12,496 nt of DNA from Nitrososphaerales archaeon TH5896 (GCA_014523625.1 JAATVP010000245.1:1-12496), one strand, 5' to 3'. Counted from the stretch's first letter, positions 1 to 7,532 are shown. A program made the numbers and translations. Notes: a model not told the origin generated them from the sequence alone.

Positions 1-345
1 ATAATTATACCAAAAGCAGGCATTGTCGGAGGAAGTATTCTCTAAAGTGTTGCAAGCGTCTATCAGGAGCAACTCCGATGTGCATTTTTGTTTATTTAGG
101 ATCAATTTACTATCGTGAATTTTCGTCCTCTATCGTTCGAGTTTTTGCCCCCTAGTAAACAAGACAAAAAAAAGAGATATCAGAAACCAACGACTATAGC
201 ACCAGTCTTAAGGATGGCACTTGTGTTCTAGAGAGATGAATAGGTAGCATTAAAGGATAAAATCAAAGGTGATGTTGAGTTCAGTGCATTAGTGAATTGC
301 GCCGGGTGCGCTGCGAATCGTTTGTCAGCGAATAGGACGGCGACC
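1..345. other. Upstream region with no supported gene
   Basis: No gene can be supported here. Frame 1 on the plus strand is open from the window edge to a TAA at 43-45, ending in residues such as PKAGIVGG. That could be the last 14 codons of a gene lying outside the window, but the piece is too short to identify. The open frame that continues into the RAM-domain gene from a GTG at 292 does not look like protein of that family before residue 32. Confidence 0.4.
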
Positions 346-357
346 AATTTTAATATC
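346..357 (+). promoter_or_regulatory. TATA box of the RAM-domain gene
   Basis: The stretch ATTTTAATATC is centred about 31 bases upstream of the ATG at 385. Archaeal TATA boxes lie about 25-27 bases before the transcription start, so transcription would begin near 378-380, a few bases before that ATG. This favours the short 78-residue product over the longer GTG-started frame, because the GTG at 292 would lie upstream of the transcript. Inferred from spacing only. Confidence 0.5.
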
Positions 358-384
358 TGTAATCTTAATAGTACGAACAATTCG

Positions 385-621
385 ATGGCTGGTGCGTATG
401 TTCTTATTGCTTCGGAAATAGGATACGAGACAATCATAATTGATGAATTGTTGGCTATTCCTCAAGCTGTAGAAGCCTGCAAGGTCTATGGGGCTACTTA
501 CGATATAATAGTAAAGATCTCTGCTGAGTCTCCTGAAAAGTTGAGAAGGATACTAAGTAGTATTCGAAGAGTCGAGAAGATAAAGTCAACTCAGACAATG
601 TTGATAGTAGAAGACGTCTAA
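385..621 (+). CDS. Stand-alone Lrp/AsnC ligand-binding (RAM) domain protein
   Basis: The 78-residue product is a single RAM fold without the DNA-binding helix-turn-helix of full-length Lrp/AsnC regulators. Visible signs are the first beta strand (AYVLIAS, residues 4-10), the helix beginning near 21, and the hallmark YGATYDIIVKI segment (35-45), which matches the G-x-Y-D pattern that shapes the effector site between subunits. A last helix and strand follow (EKLRRILSSIRRVEKIKST, then TMLIVED). Such small proteins are common in Nitrososphaeria; they form oligomers and may bind amino acids or act as partners of full-length Lrp proteins. The frame remains open upstream to a GTG at 292, but those 31 residues are Asn/Thr-rich and unlike the family, and the TATA box sits just before the ATG used here. 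The ligand cannot be read from sequence. Confidence 0.85.
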   Translation: MAGAYVLIASEIGYETIIIDELLAIPQAVEACKVYGATYDIIVKISAESPEKLRRILSSIRRVEKIKSTQTMLIVEDV

Positions 622-1009
622 GAACTGCGGAGGGGGGCAGAGCTATTGGAAATAAATTTGATCAAATTGATTTCTTCAACACCTCTAACTGAAGAAATAT
701 AGTAATCGTCGACATGAGATAAATTTGAGGAGCCGTCTGAATCGTCACTTCAATAATAAGAATTCTAAAAAACCGATGCTTTAGGCAGTTCTTCAAAATT
801 GACCAGCTCATATTCTCGATGACACATTATTGTTAGCACTTTTGATCTGTATAAACTCAAAAAAACCTCGCCGTAGGACGAAAAAATAGTCTGAATTTCA
901 TGACTGTGCTTGAGATCATCTTTTAGGCTTTTCCATTGTCAGTGACTGTAATTTCGGTATCTCGCCTTAACAATTAGGTGCATGTTTGTTACCAATTAGG
1001 GTTCTGATC
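622..1009. other. Intergenic region between convergent genes
   Basis: This lies between the 3' ends of the RAM-domain gene and the minus-strand surface protein gene. No open frame of coding quality was seen. It contains a perfect 14-base palindrome, AATTTGATCAAATT, at 655-668, about 35 bases after the RAM stop codon. It also has two copies of CAATTAGG near 970-1000. No convincing terminator hairpin was found. Confidence 0.4.
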
Positions 1010-1933
1010 CTACTTCAGATAGTTTAACCTAGTTTCTATTGCATGATTAAGTCTTGCCTGCTCATACTGCTCTATTATGGATTCAATCGAATCTCCATTC
1101 GTCGACCCACTGATCGGCGCCTGTAGTTGTTGAATGCCTTGTTGAGTTGGCGCGACAGACGATAATAATGTCGAGTTTGAGGATTGTATTGAAGGACTGC
1201 TCAAGCTATTTTCGGCTTCGACTTCATCCTCTCCTCCTCCATTTTGTAATGCGATAATGTTAATTGCATTTCCATCACCCTGTAACTGGTTTGCTATATT
1301 CTGGCAAAAGATATTGGTTGAAAGCACACCGTTACCACAAGCATTCCCTTGTGAAAGAGCTTGATTGTTGCTTTTTCCTCCGTTGGTCCCTCCGTCGTCA
1401 CCATCATGTCCTCCATTATTGTCATCATCCTTCCCACCATTGCCATTATCATGACCCTCATCATCATGTGTATCGTCATCATTGTTATTTCCTGAGCCGG
1501 TTACTTCAAATGACGAATCTTCAGATTTCGTATTGAAACCATCTTTGGAAACTTTCACTTCTAAATTGTACGTTCCGTACTCCGCCTCATCAGATATCTT
1601 AACGTCAAAATTAGCCTTTCCATCCTCATCTGTCTCATCTTTGGCCGTGGTCGAATCGGTTTCTGGTGGATACACAGTAAGTTTAACATCAGCTCCAGAA
1701 ATTTCATCATTAGAATTACCATCTTCTGTTACAGTAACGGTGATCTTCTGTGTTTCTCCTCTTTCTATATCATCTTCCCCTACATTGACTTTAACATTTA
1801 GGTCCTCTGCTGCGTATACATTTTTAAAATTCTCAAATGTAACTGAGCCTATGACTACAAAGAGTGCAAGAACAGTTATCACTATCCAGACACCGGGGAT
1901 CTGAGATCTTTCGGTGTACAATGATCTATACAT
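1010..1933 (-). CDS. Membrane-anchored or secreted protein with Ig-like domain and D/N/G/H-rich linker
   Basis: The 307-residue product has a short charged N-terminus, then one hydrophobic segment (residues 14-33, GVWIVITVLALFVVIGS) that can act as a signal peptide or membrane anchor. Residues about 45-145 are a beta-rich domain (VKVNVGEDDIERGETQKITVTV ... GTYNLEVKVSKDGF) resembling bacterial/archaeal Ig-like folds that carry adhesin or stalk functions. Residues 148-188 form a highly acidic tract of Asp, Asn, Gly and His, which could bind cations. The region after it has two cysteines (NACGNG at 197-202 and FCQN at 209-212) and a GDGNAINII segment, a pattern I associate with secreted thaumarchaeal proteins; the pair may form a disulphide. 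The C-terminus is Ser/Gln-rich with a charged helix. It starts at ATG 1933 with a plausible TATA box at 1968-1976. Function unknown; a cell-surface role is inferred. Confidence 0.75.
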   Translation of the reverse strand: MYRSLYTERSQIPGVWIVITVLALFVVIGSVTFENFKNVYAAEDLNVKVNVGEDDIERGETQKITVTVTEDGNSNDEISGADVKLTVYPPETDSTTAKDETDEDGKANFDVKISDEAEYGTYNLEVKVSKDGFNTKSEDSSFEVTGSGNNNDDDTHDDEGHDNGNGGKDDDNNGGHDGDDGGTNGGKSNNQALSQGNACGNGVLSTNIFCQNIANQLQGDGNAINIIALQNGGGEDEVEAENSLSSPSIQSSNSTLLSSVAPTQQGIQQLQAPISGSTNGDSIESIIEQYEQARLNHAIETRLNYLK

Positions 1934-1958
1934 TTTTGTTTCTTACTTGTGCTATTGT

Positions 1959-1976
1959 CAATCGATTGTAATAAAG
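1959..1976 (-). promoter_or_regulatory. TATA-like box and adjacent palindrome upstream of the surface protein
   Basis: Read on the minus strand, CTTTATTAC at 1968-1976 is a TATA-like element about 35-43 bases before the ATG at 1933. This predicts a start of transcription near 1946 and a leader of about 12 bases. It abuts a perfect 10-base palindrome, CAATCGATTG, at 1959-1968, and a half copy (ACAATCGA) lies near 1988. A palindrome touching the TATA box is where a repressor could bind, but this is only a positional inference. Confidence 0.35.
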
Positions 1977-2322
1977 AGTAAGCACAAACAATCGAGAGAT
2001 TATTCATATATTTATTTAAGAGTGATCATGCCAATATAATTATTGCATACAAATAATCCCCTCAATTTGCCTCATACCTTAGAATAGTAGATAAATCTTT
2101 AAAACTAGTTAATGGATTCAATGAATAGTAACCACATCTTGTGAATTGGATCTTGCTCAATTCTTTTATCTAAATATGACAAAAGTTGCTCTTCGCGTCT
2201 CTTGGAATTATGATGACAAGAGCTTTATCACCTATCCCTACCTCAGCTGGAATTATACCATTGAGACTAGCGGAACTCCACCAAGTGATCAGCAGCAAAT
2301 TATTGTGGAACAATTACTCATC
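1977..2322. other. AT-rich intergenic region
   Basis: This gap between two minus-strand genes contains many TATA-like stretches (for example near 2010-2020 and TTTAAAACTAG near 2098) but no ORF with recognisable protein features. An open plus-strand frame starting at TTG 2146 runs into the 3' end of the permease gene. It has no family signature and is treated as chance. Confidence 0.35.
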
Positions 2323-3027
2323 TTAGTTTCCACCCTCTTGATTCAACCCCCACCTTTCTCTTACGCTGTCCTCTAATTTCGAAAAAAGGACACGGTCAAA
2401 CACGAGTCCAATGGCAAATATGGTGATCATAGCCGCGATTATTTGATCCATAAGTTGAAATTCTCTACCTACCAATAGAACATGACCTAACCCAACTGCA
2501 GCAGCAATCAATATTTCCGCACCAATAAGTGCGTGCCATGCAAATGACCATGCTTGCTTTATTCCAACAATCAGCGATGGTGTAGCTGCAGGTATCATGA
2601 CGTACCTGAAAAGAGAGAATCCTCTAGCACCCATATTTTTGGCGGCACGAATATAGATCGGTGAAATGTTTCTTATCCCTCCGTAGGTGGACATCATGAC
2701 AGAGAAGACAGAACTCATAATTACGACGAAAAGGATGCCTGCATCGTTGAGTCCTATTAGTAGTATAGCGAATGGTACCCATGCCACACTAGGAAATGAT
2801 TGTAAACCGACTGCAAAAGAGCTCATAGTTTTGCCAAAGCCAGGGAATTTCACCATAGCCAATCCAACAGAAACCCCGATGATGATTGATAAGGTAAAAC
2901 CAATAACAAGGCGGTACATAGTAACTGCAATACTTATGATTAAGGTCAAGTTTTTAATCAGGTCAACAAATGCTCCTGCAACCATAGCAGGAGACGGCAA
3001 CGACACTTCAGGCCATATTCCCAACAT
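2323..3027 (-). CDS. ABC transporter permease, NitT/TauT (SsuC/TauC-like) family; start codon problem
   Basis: This is the membrane subunit of an ABC importer of the nitrate/sulfonate/taurine type. From the ATG at 3027 the product has 234 residues with about five hydrophobic segments. The cytoplasmic EAA loop that docks the ATPase is at residues 127-146 (RAAKNMGARGFSLFRYVMIP), and the family's C-terminal end (LEDSVRERWG, 218-227) is present. However, the frame stays open upstream to a TAA at 3229-3231, and that stretch looks genuinely coding. It supplies a charged N-terminus and the missing first membrane helix (around LFIAAFIGIWQLVFM), as expected for 260-290-residue relatives. No ATG, GTG or TTG exists in frame there; the best-placed codon is an ATA at 3214-3216, before EFKLPNKI. 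The gene is therefore either started from a non-standard codon, or shortened, or damaged at its 5' end. No ATPase gene adjoins it. Confidence 0.8.
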   Translation of the reverse strand: MLGIWPEVSLPSPAMVAGAFVDLIKNLTLIISIAVTMYRLVIGFTLSIIIGVSVGLAMVKFPGFGKTMSSFAVGLQSFPSVAWVPFAILLIGLNDAGILFVVIMSSVFSVMMSTYGGIRNISPIYIRAAKNMGARGFSLFRYVMIPAATPSLIVGIKQAWSFAWHALIGAEILIAAAVGLGHVLLVGREFQLMDQIIAAMITIFAIGLVFDRVLFSKLEDSVRERWGLNQEGGN

Positions 3028-3212
3028 AAAAACCAGTTGCCATATTCCAATGAAGGCTGCAATGAATAGGGTTACATTAGCAAGATCCTCAATATCTATC
3101 CTAATCCTTCGTTTATTTTGCTTAATGGTTGATGTAGCTGAAGTATAAGTCAGGATTGTTTCGCCTTTTCCACTAGAATCACGTTTTTGTATTTTATTGG
3201 GTAACTTAAATT

Positions 3213-3521
3213 CTATGAATCCGGCCCGTTATTGAAATCCGTTTCCCTAAATTCTTGAATCATATATTCAAATATGCTTATTTTGATTAGAGCACAACGG
3301 ATCAAACCTGGAAAATTGTATGTCTTCAAGATATCTTCTACAGATTTACTAGAATGCAAAGTGTCCGTATATGGAGGATGGAAAAATTCGGTTCTAATCA
3401 GAAATGACATTTCATTATGAAAAGTCTGAATCAGGATATATATAATTGCCTTCAAATATGACAAAATGAATTGATTTGTGAACTCATTGCATATACATTG
3501 CTCTTTAAGACAGATCTCCAT
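3213..3521 (-). CDS. Doubtful small hypothetical protein upstream of the permease
   Basis: This is an open frame of about 102 residues from an ATG at 3521 (a TTG at 3530 is also possible). It ends at a TAG at 3213-3215, overlapping by a few bases the upstream extension of the permease frame. The composition is plausible for a protein (mixed charged and hydrophobic residues, two Cys in EQCICNEF near the start) but I recognise no domain. Its position directly before the permease on the same strand would allow coupled transcription. No clear promoter or ribosome-binding site was seen, so it may be a chance frame or the remnant of an older gene. Confidence 0.25.
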   Translation of the reverse strand: MEICLKEQCICNEFTNQFILSYLKAIIYILIQTFHNEMSFLIRTEFFHPPYTDTLHSSKSVEDILKTYNFPGLIRCALIKISIFEYMIQEFRETDFNNGPDS

Positions 3522-3530
3522 CTTTTCCAA

Positions 3531-3813
3531 TGAGTGCGAGCTCGAATAGAAGATATTCTCACGAATTTCAAGATAACAACCCTGTTCTCATGCCATTAAC
3601 AATGGCAACATTGGAACTAAATAATAATTCCATTGAAGGAAATTTCGCAAACCCCCTTTGACGATGAGACTTGAAATTTGAAAGAGGATTTTACTTCACA
3701 TAATTTGTTTGTTTTGCACGATTCAAACAGATAATATTGCTTGATGGAACTAATCCAAGTGCATCACTAATATTGGAGAGACAGATATTTTGAGGAGGAA
3801 TTGATAGGCAACT
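3531..3813. promoter_or_regulatory. Intergenic region upstream of the substrate-binding protein
   Basis: Apart from the inverted repeat at 3591-3607, this region holds the likely promoter of the binding-protein gene. A TATA-like CAGATAATATTGC near 3728-3740 would place transcription start around 3760. A purine-rich GAGGAGG lies at 3792-3798, but it is about 15 bases before the ATG at 3814, too far for an ordinary Shine-Dalgarno. No protein-coding frame was supported. Confidence 0.35.
3591..3607. repeat. Perfect 7-base inverted repeat between permease and binding-protein genes
   Basis: TGCCATT-AAC-AATGGCA is a perfect inverted repeat with a 3-base spacer. It lies in the gap between the two divergently oriented halves of the ABC transporter, about 200 bases upstream of the substrate-binding protein start. 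The form suits a dimeric regulator's operator. There is no T-rich tail, which argues against a terminator. Role inferred. Confidence 0.35.
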
Positions 3814-5058
3814 ATGAAGGTAAGGACTAAATTCTTACTATCTGGCGCTATTATACTAGCAGTTGCCCTTAGTTCGCAATTCAATTCGGAGCTATTGTTG
3901 AGCATAACTAGCTCCATCACTGGTAGCGATACAAGTAGCAATAGTGAAACCACCCAAGAAACAACAGTAGAGGATTCAGAATCGATTTCGAATGTCTTGC
4001 GGTTGGGCTATTTTCCCAACCTAAATCATGCCCAAGTAATCATTGGGTTAGCGAATGGTCACTTCCAAAAGTCGCTTTCAAATAGCAGTAATAGCGGTGT
4101 AAATGGGGATCAGGGTACTACCATAAAGGAATACGTGTTTAGCGCTGGTCCCTCAGCTATTGAAGCGTTATATGCGGGACAAATTGACGTAGCATACGTT
4201 GGACCTAATCCTGCGATAAATGGCTACATGGCCTCTAATGGTGAGGGAATTAGAATAATCTCTGGATCTGCGAGCGGTGGGGCCGTGTTTGTAGTGAGAA
4301 ACGATTCAGGTATATTATCTACGACTGATCTTGGAGGAAAGAAATTTGCCTCTCCCCAATTGGGCAACACTCAGGATGTAGCTTTAAGAAAGTATCTCAA
4401 CCAGAACGGATATGAAACAGTGGAAAATGGCGGCAATGTAACAGTGGTACCTGTAAAACCATCAGACATTCTTACCCTGATGCTCAAGAAAGAAATCGAT
4501 GGTGCTTGGGTTCCGGAGCCGTGGGGAGCGCGTCTCGTCAAAGAATCTAACGCCAAAATATTTGTAGACGAGCGGGATCTCTGGCCGCCAGACGGCAAGT
4601 TCGCGACTACTAACATCATAGTTAGGACAGATTATCTGAAAGATAACCCAGAGGTCATAAGAAAGTTGATCAACGCCCAAATCGATGAGACATTATGGAT
4701 TAATAATACTCTAAATGAATTACAGAAAAGCAATTTAAGTAGTACTTCAGGTAATGTTGAGAACCAAACAAACCAAAATATTGATAAAGATGGAGCCGAG
4801 TTGTTCATACGCGCATTTAATAATGGTCTCAAGCGCATCACAGGTAATACGGTACCTGAAGATGAGTTGAGGGATGCACTACAAAGGCTCGAATTTACAT
4901 ACGATCCGATTGAACAATCACTTTTTAAGATGGCAGACGACGCCTACGATTTAGGGTTAATAGGAAGAGGAACCAAACCGAATCTAACAAATATCTACGA
5001 TCTTGGATTGTTAAATGAAGTGCTCAAAGACAGGAACCTTCCGCTGGATACTTCCTAA
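3814..5058 (+). CDS. ABC transporter substrate-binding protein, NitT/TauT (SsuA/NrtA-like) family
   Basis: This is the extracellular solute-binding subunit of a nitrate/sulfonate/taurine-type importer. The 414-residue product starts with a signal or anchor segment (residues 5-21, TKFLLSGAIILAVALSS) and a Ser/Thr/Glu-rich linker to about residue 60. The periplasmic-binding-protein type 2 core then follows: LRLGYFPNLNHAQ (62-74), a FSAGPSAIEALYAGQIDVAY segment, VGPNPAING, SPQLGNTQDVALRKYL and GAWVPEPWGARL. All are strongly typical of SsuA/NrtA-like proteins. The C-terminal part has an Asn/Ser-rich insertion (NLSSTSGNVENQTNQN) before the last helices (DPIEQSLFKMADDAYDLGLI). The ATG at 3814 is the first possible start after an in-frame TAG. 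Substrate is unknown: aliphatic sulfonates, nitrate or another small anion are possible. It faces away from the permease at 2323-3027, and no ATPase is nearby. Confidence 0.92.
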   Translation: MKVRTKFLLSGAIILAVALSSQFNSELLLSITSSITGSDTSSNSETTQETTVEDSESISNVLRLGYFPNLNHAQVIIGLANGHFQKSLSNSSNSGVNGDQGTTIKEYVFSAGPSAIEALYAGQIDVAYVGPNPAINGYMASNGEGIRIISGSASGGAVFVVRNDSGILSTTDLGGKKFASPQLGNTQDVALRKYLNQNGYETVENGGNVTVVPVKPSDILTLMLKKEIDGAWVPEPWGARLVKESNAKIFVDERDLWPPDGKFATTNIIVRTDYLKDNPEVIRKLINAQIDETLWINNTLNELQKSNLSSTSGNVENQTNQNIDKDGAELFIRAFNNGLKRITGNTVPEDELRDALQRLEFTYDPIEQSLFKMADDAYDLGLIGRGTKPNLTNIYDLGLLNEVLKDRNLPLDTS

Positions 5059-5483
5059 GAATGTAGATGGCATTTTGAAATTCATTAGAGTTTCTTATAC
5101 ACGTACTAAAAAAGGCTCCTTGGAAGGATTGTTTCTTGAGGGGATGAGCTAGACTGATTGCAAAGTCACTTGCGTTTCAGGAAAATAGTTTCGTCCGATC
5201 TGCGAATCGGGGAACGCTAATTACCTATCCAACATCTGTTATTTCACTCGTTTTAAGCATGCAGAGAATTGATAACATACTAACTTCTCTTTCCTTATTT
5301 TGGACACTGTGGAATGGTGGTGGTTGCTAACTGTAGTACATCAGGATGACATCATGACCAATCGTTGGCAAACCGGATTTACCACTTCAAATTAAGGAAC
5401 CCTTCCTATGATTGTATTCTAGTACTTGAGTCATTTCGGATATCGCATATACTACTAGCAATAAAGATGTCAGTGGTCGCTGT
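5059..5483. other. Intergenic region between convergent genes
   Basis: This gap separates the 3' ends of the binding-protein gene and the minus-strand dehydrogenase. No supported gene is present; open frames reaching into the dehydrogenase are antisense shadows. There is a short palindrome CCTTGGAAGG near 5119, too compact to fold as a terminator, and scattered T-rich runs on both strands which could end transcription in an archaeon. Confidence 0.35.
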
Positions 5484-6470
5484 TTACACAATTAATTCCT
5501 TGTTGACGACCGTTAGAGGTACTTCTCTGCGTGACATCCTCTCGATATTTATTGAAATTATTCTAGTAATGGCCTCTATTGCTTCAGCAGTCCAGCCTGC
5601 AATATGCGGGGTAAGGATAAAATTTTCAAGTGAAAGGATCTGGTCTTCTGGAATAGGGGGTTCATCCCAAAACACATCAAATGCTGCACCCGCGATTCTT
5701 TGTGTGCTCAAAGCAATGAAGAGTGCGTCCTTGTTTACTATCTTGGCCCGCGCAACATTTATCAAGTAAGCAGATTTTTTCATTACACTAAATTCCTTCT
5801 CTCCGAACATGTTCCTAGTCTCTTCTATGAGTGGAGTATGAATTGAAACAATGTCTGCTCTGGCCAAAACTTCTGGAAGGTGGTCTATGCCGGCCAAGTC
5901 GTCAACAAAGTATTTCTTGTCATATCCCTGACTTTTCGTAGAAGGATGTTTGGTCACGGCTTCCACTCTCATGCCTAGTCCTCGTGCAATTTTTGCAACT
6001 TCTATGCCAGTTACTCCTAACCCAATAATCGCCAAAGTCTTTCCGCGTAATTCCATACCTGCAGTAGTTTTCGATCTTGTATGTAGCTGACTTGTTGCCG
6101 GAGTTGAATGTCTGGTTCCGACAGACACGTTCTTTGACATAAGGAAGATTAGAAAAAGAGTATGCTCCGCAACAGAGATTGCATTAGCAAGCGGAACATT
6201 TGCTACATAAATCCCCTTTGAAGTACAATATTTTATGTCAATATTATCTACTCCAATTCCTGATTGCTGTACGAGCTTAAGATTAGGACAACTTTCAATT
6301 ACTGATCTGTCTATCATATGGGAACCATTCACAACAATTTGAGCAGGTGCTAGTTGTGGTATTAACGCTTTGTTAATATCAACATATCTGATCTCGAGAT
6401 TGTATTCCCTTAACTTCTCCGACAATGATTGTCTAAATGTTAGACCTTGTAAAAGCCCTACTATATTCAA
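5484..6470 (-). CDS. D-isomer-specific 2-hydroxyacid dehydrogenase (SerA/glyoxylate reductase-like)
   Basis: This cytosolic NAD(P)-dependent oxidoreductase interconverts 2-keto acids and D-2-hydroxy acids. The 328-residue length is normal for family members without the regulatory domain of full-length phosphoglycerate dehydrogenase. The substrate-domain segment SGIGVDNID is at 70-78. The nucleotide-binding glycine motif GLGVTG is at 150-155. The catalytic residues are in place: Arg241 (INVARAK), Glu270 (DVFWDEPP) and His289 (LTPHIAGW). The acidic residue that usually ends the second strand of the Rossmann fold and selects NAD appears replaced by Thr173-Lys174 (AVTKHP), suggesting NADP(H) use. 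The start is a TTG at 6470, since an in-frame TAG lies two codons upstream. A TATA-like ATACAAAAAAATATG lies near 6503-6517. It stands alone, so no pathway partner identifies the substrate; phosphoglycerate, glyoxylate or hydroxypyruvate are options. Confidence 0.88.
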   Translation of the reverse strand: MNIVGLLQGLTFRQSLSEKLREYNLEIRYVDINKALIPQLAPAQIVVNGSHMIDRSVIESCPNLKLVQQSGIGVDNIDIKYCTSKGIYVANVPLANAISVAEHTLFLIFLMSKNVSVGTRHSTPATSQLHTRSKTTAGMELRGKTLAIIGLGVTGIEVAKIARGLGMRVEAVTKHPSTKSQGYDKKYFVDDLAGIDHLPEVLARADIVSIHTPLIEETRNMFGEKEFSVMKKSAYLINVARAKIVNKDALFIALSTQRIAGAAFDVFWDEPPIPEDQILSLENFILTPHIAGWTAEAIEAITRIISINIERMSRREVPLTVVNKELIV

Positions 6471-7106
6471 TTTCTAGCTAATATTAGTGTAATAGCCTCT
6501 TCATATTTTTTTGTATGTGAAGTAAGTTGCTTAGACTCATGTGGAGTATCTTCATGACGACAGACCTAATTTGGAACTGCTGCAGCAAATGCACATTTTG
6601 AATCATAAATCAAGATTTAATAGAATTCAATCTGCAAATTCTTTATTAAGGGGTTATAAACCCATTTGGCCGAGTCATGTCGGTAAACATTGGAGTCATA
6701 CGAATATTCAAGATTCTATTACTCGGGCAAATCTCGAATTGTGTTTATCGCTTTCTTTTAGCGTCCTAATACTACTCCTAGTAACGTGTCATCTTAATTA
6801 ACATCATCACCATTTTCTGAGAAGAAGCGGAATTCCACAGTTTTTGTTACAACCTCTTTGGTATATTGGGAATCAAGTGTAGATTGGTTTATTAACATTC
6901 TTCAGCACCACTTCTACACTTGTTCAACATCTCTAATATTTGTATAGTTCATGTCTGTTCAATGTATCGAGATGTATTATTTTCGAGTAAAATTAAAGAA
7001 CGGTATTCGGTGTAATCGTACATAATAATGACAATTTCCTATGTCCTATCAAGCTCTGAGATGTCATTCCTGTTTCGCTAATTTGGATGAATGAACAATG
7101 TCCAAA
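6471..7106. other. Long intergenic region between divergent genes
   Basis: This stretch of more than 600 bases separates the dehydrogenase and cupin genes, which point away from each other, and should hold both promoters. An 86-codon plus-strand frame from GTG 6541 to 6801 ends in a hydrophobic stretch (LSLSFSVLILLLV), but it has no family signature, promoter or ribosome-binding site, so I do not call it. A short ATG frame at 6554 has three Cys in NCCSKC but stops after about 15 codons. No RNA gene was seen. Confidence 0.35.
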
Positions 7107-7117
7107 TTTTTTAAATA
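7107..7117 (+). promoter_or_regulatory. TATA box of the cupin gene
   Basis: TTTTAAATATT is centred about 27 bases before the ATG at 7140, exactly the spacing expected for a leaderless archaeal transcript that begins at or next to its start codon. It lies inside the longer possible reading frame from the ATG at 7098, so it argues that the upstream ATG is not used. Confidence 0.55.
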
Positions 7118-7139
7118 TTACTTATCGTATGACCTAGTA

Positions 7140-7493
7140 ATGAAAAAGAAAAGTCTAGATTCTTCACCTGACGAGACGAGAACTTTCGAAAAAGGAAAGA
7201 TGGATCTTGTGAACCTAGGAGAGATTACGATTGGCAGGGGGGTATTTGAGCCCGGATGGAGTTGGGAAAAATGCATTAAACCTATCGTTAAAACAAATAG
7301 TTGTCAAGCTCCGCATACTATGTATGTCATTTCTGGAAGAATGCACGTAGTAATGGATGATGGGACAGAAAGCGAAACTGGTCCAGGTGACTGCGTAGTA
7401 ATTCCTCCAGGTCATAACGCTTGGGTCATTGGTAATGAACCCTGCATTTCAGTTGACTTCACTGGGGCAAAAGATTACGCAAGGCAGGTCTAA
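7140..7493 (+). CDS. Small single-domain cupin protein
   Basis: The 117-residue product is one cupin beta-barrel. The first half has FEPGWSWEKCIKPI followed by CQAPHTMYVISGRMHV, and the second has the classic second cupin motif GDCVVIPPGHNAWVIGN. His59 and His92 (counted from this start) are the likely metal ligands. The usual first HxH pair is not present in canonical form, and a Cys lies where related proteins of this subgroup, as I recall them, have His in the WxW-E-H-V-K-P segment. Metal binding may therefore be altered or weak. Cupins of this size include small metalloenzymes and sugar- or effector-binding proteins; no activity can be assigned. The frame extends upstream to ATG 7098, but the TATA box at 7107-7117 favours the start used here. 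A terminator hairpin follows at 7533, and no gene is co-transcribed. Confidence 0.85.
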   Translation: MKKKSLDSSPDETRTFEKGKMDLVNLGEITIGRGVFEPGWSWEKCIKPIVKTNSCQAPHTMYVISGRMHVVMDDGTESETGPGDCVVIPPGHNAWVIGNEPCISVDFTGAKDYARQV

Positions 7494-7532
7494 ATGGAAT
7501 AGTAGAACTTTTATGAAAAAAACTGCCGCTAT

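Noticed and set aside
1..45. Possible last 14 codons of a gene running off the left edge
   Set aside because: The frame is open to a TAA at 43-45 but too short to show any family, and such a length is common by chance.
228..437. Minus-strand frame opposite the RAM-domain gene
   Set aside because: It is antisense to a recognisable protein family and has no features of its own.
655..668. 14-base perfect palindrome downstream of the RAM gene as an autoregulatory operator
   Set aside because: It lies after the gene, not in its promoter, and AT-rich palindromes of this size occur by chance; the RAM protein has no DNA-binding domain.
1264..1536. His-rich plus-strand frame
   Set aside because: It is the antisense of the Asp/Asn/Gly/His-rich linker of the surface protein; the apparent His runs come from the repeated CAT/ATC bases.
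2146..2376. 76-codon plus-strand frame starting at TTG
   Set aside because: It has no family signature or good ribosome-binding site and overlaps the permease 3' end in antisense.
6541..6801. 86-codon plus-strand frame with a hydrophobic C-terminus
   Set aside because: It has a GTG start, no TATA box at the right distance and no recognisable domain; the hydrophobic end could come from AT-rich DNA.
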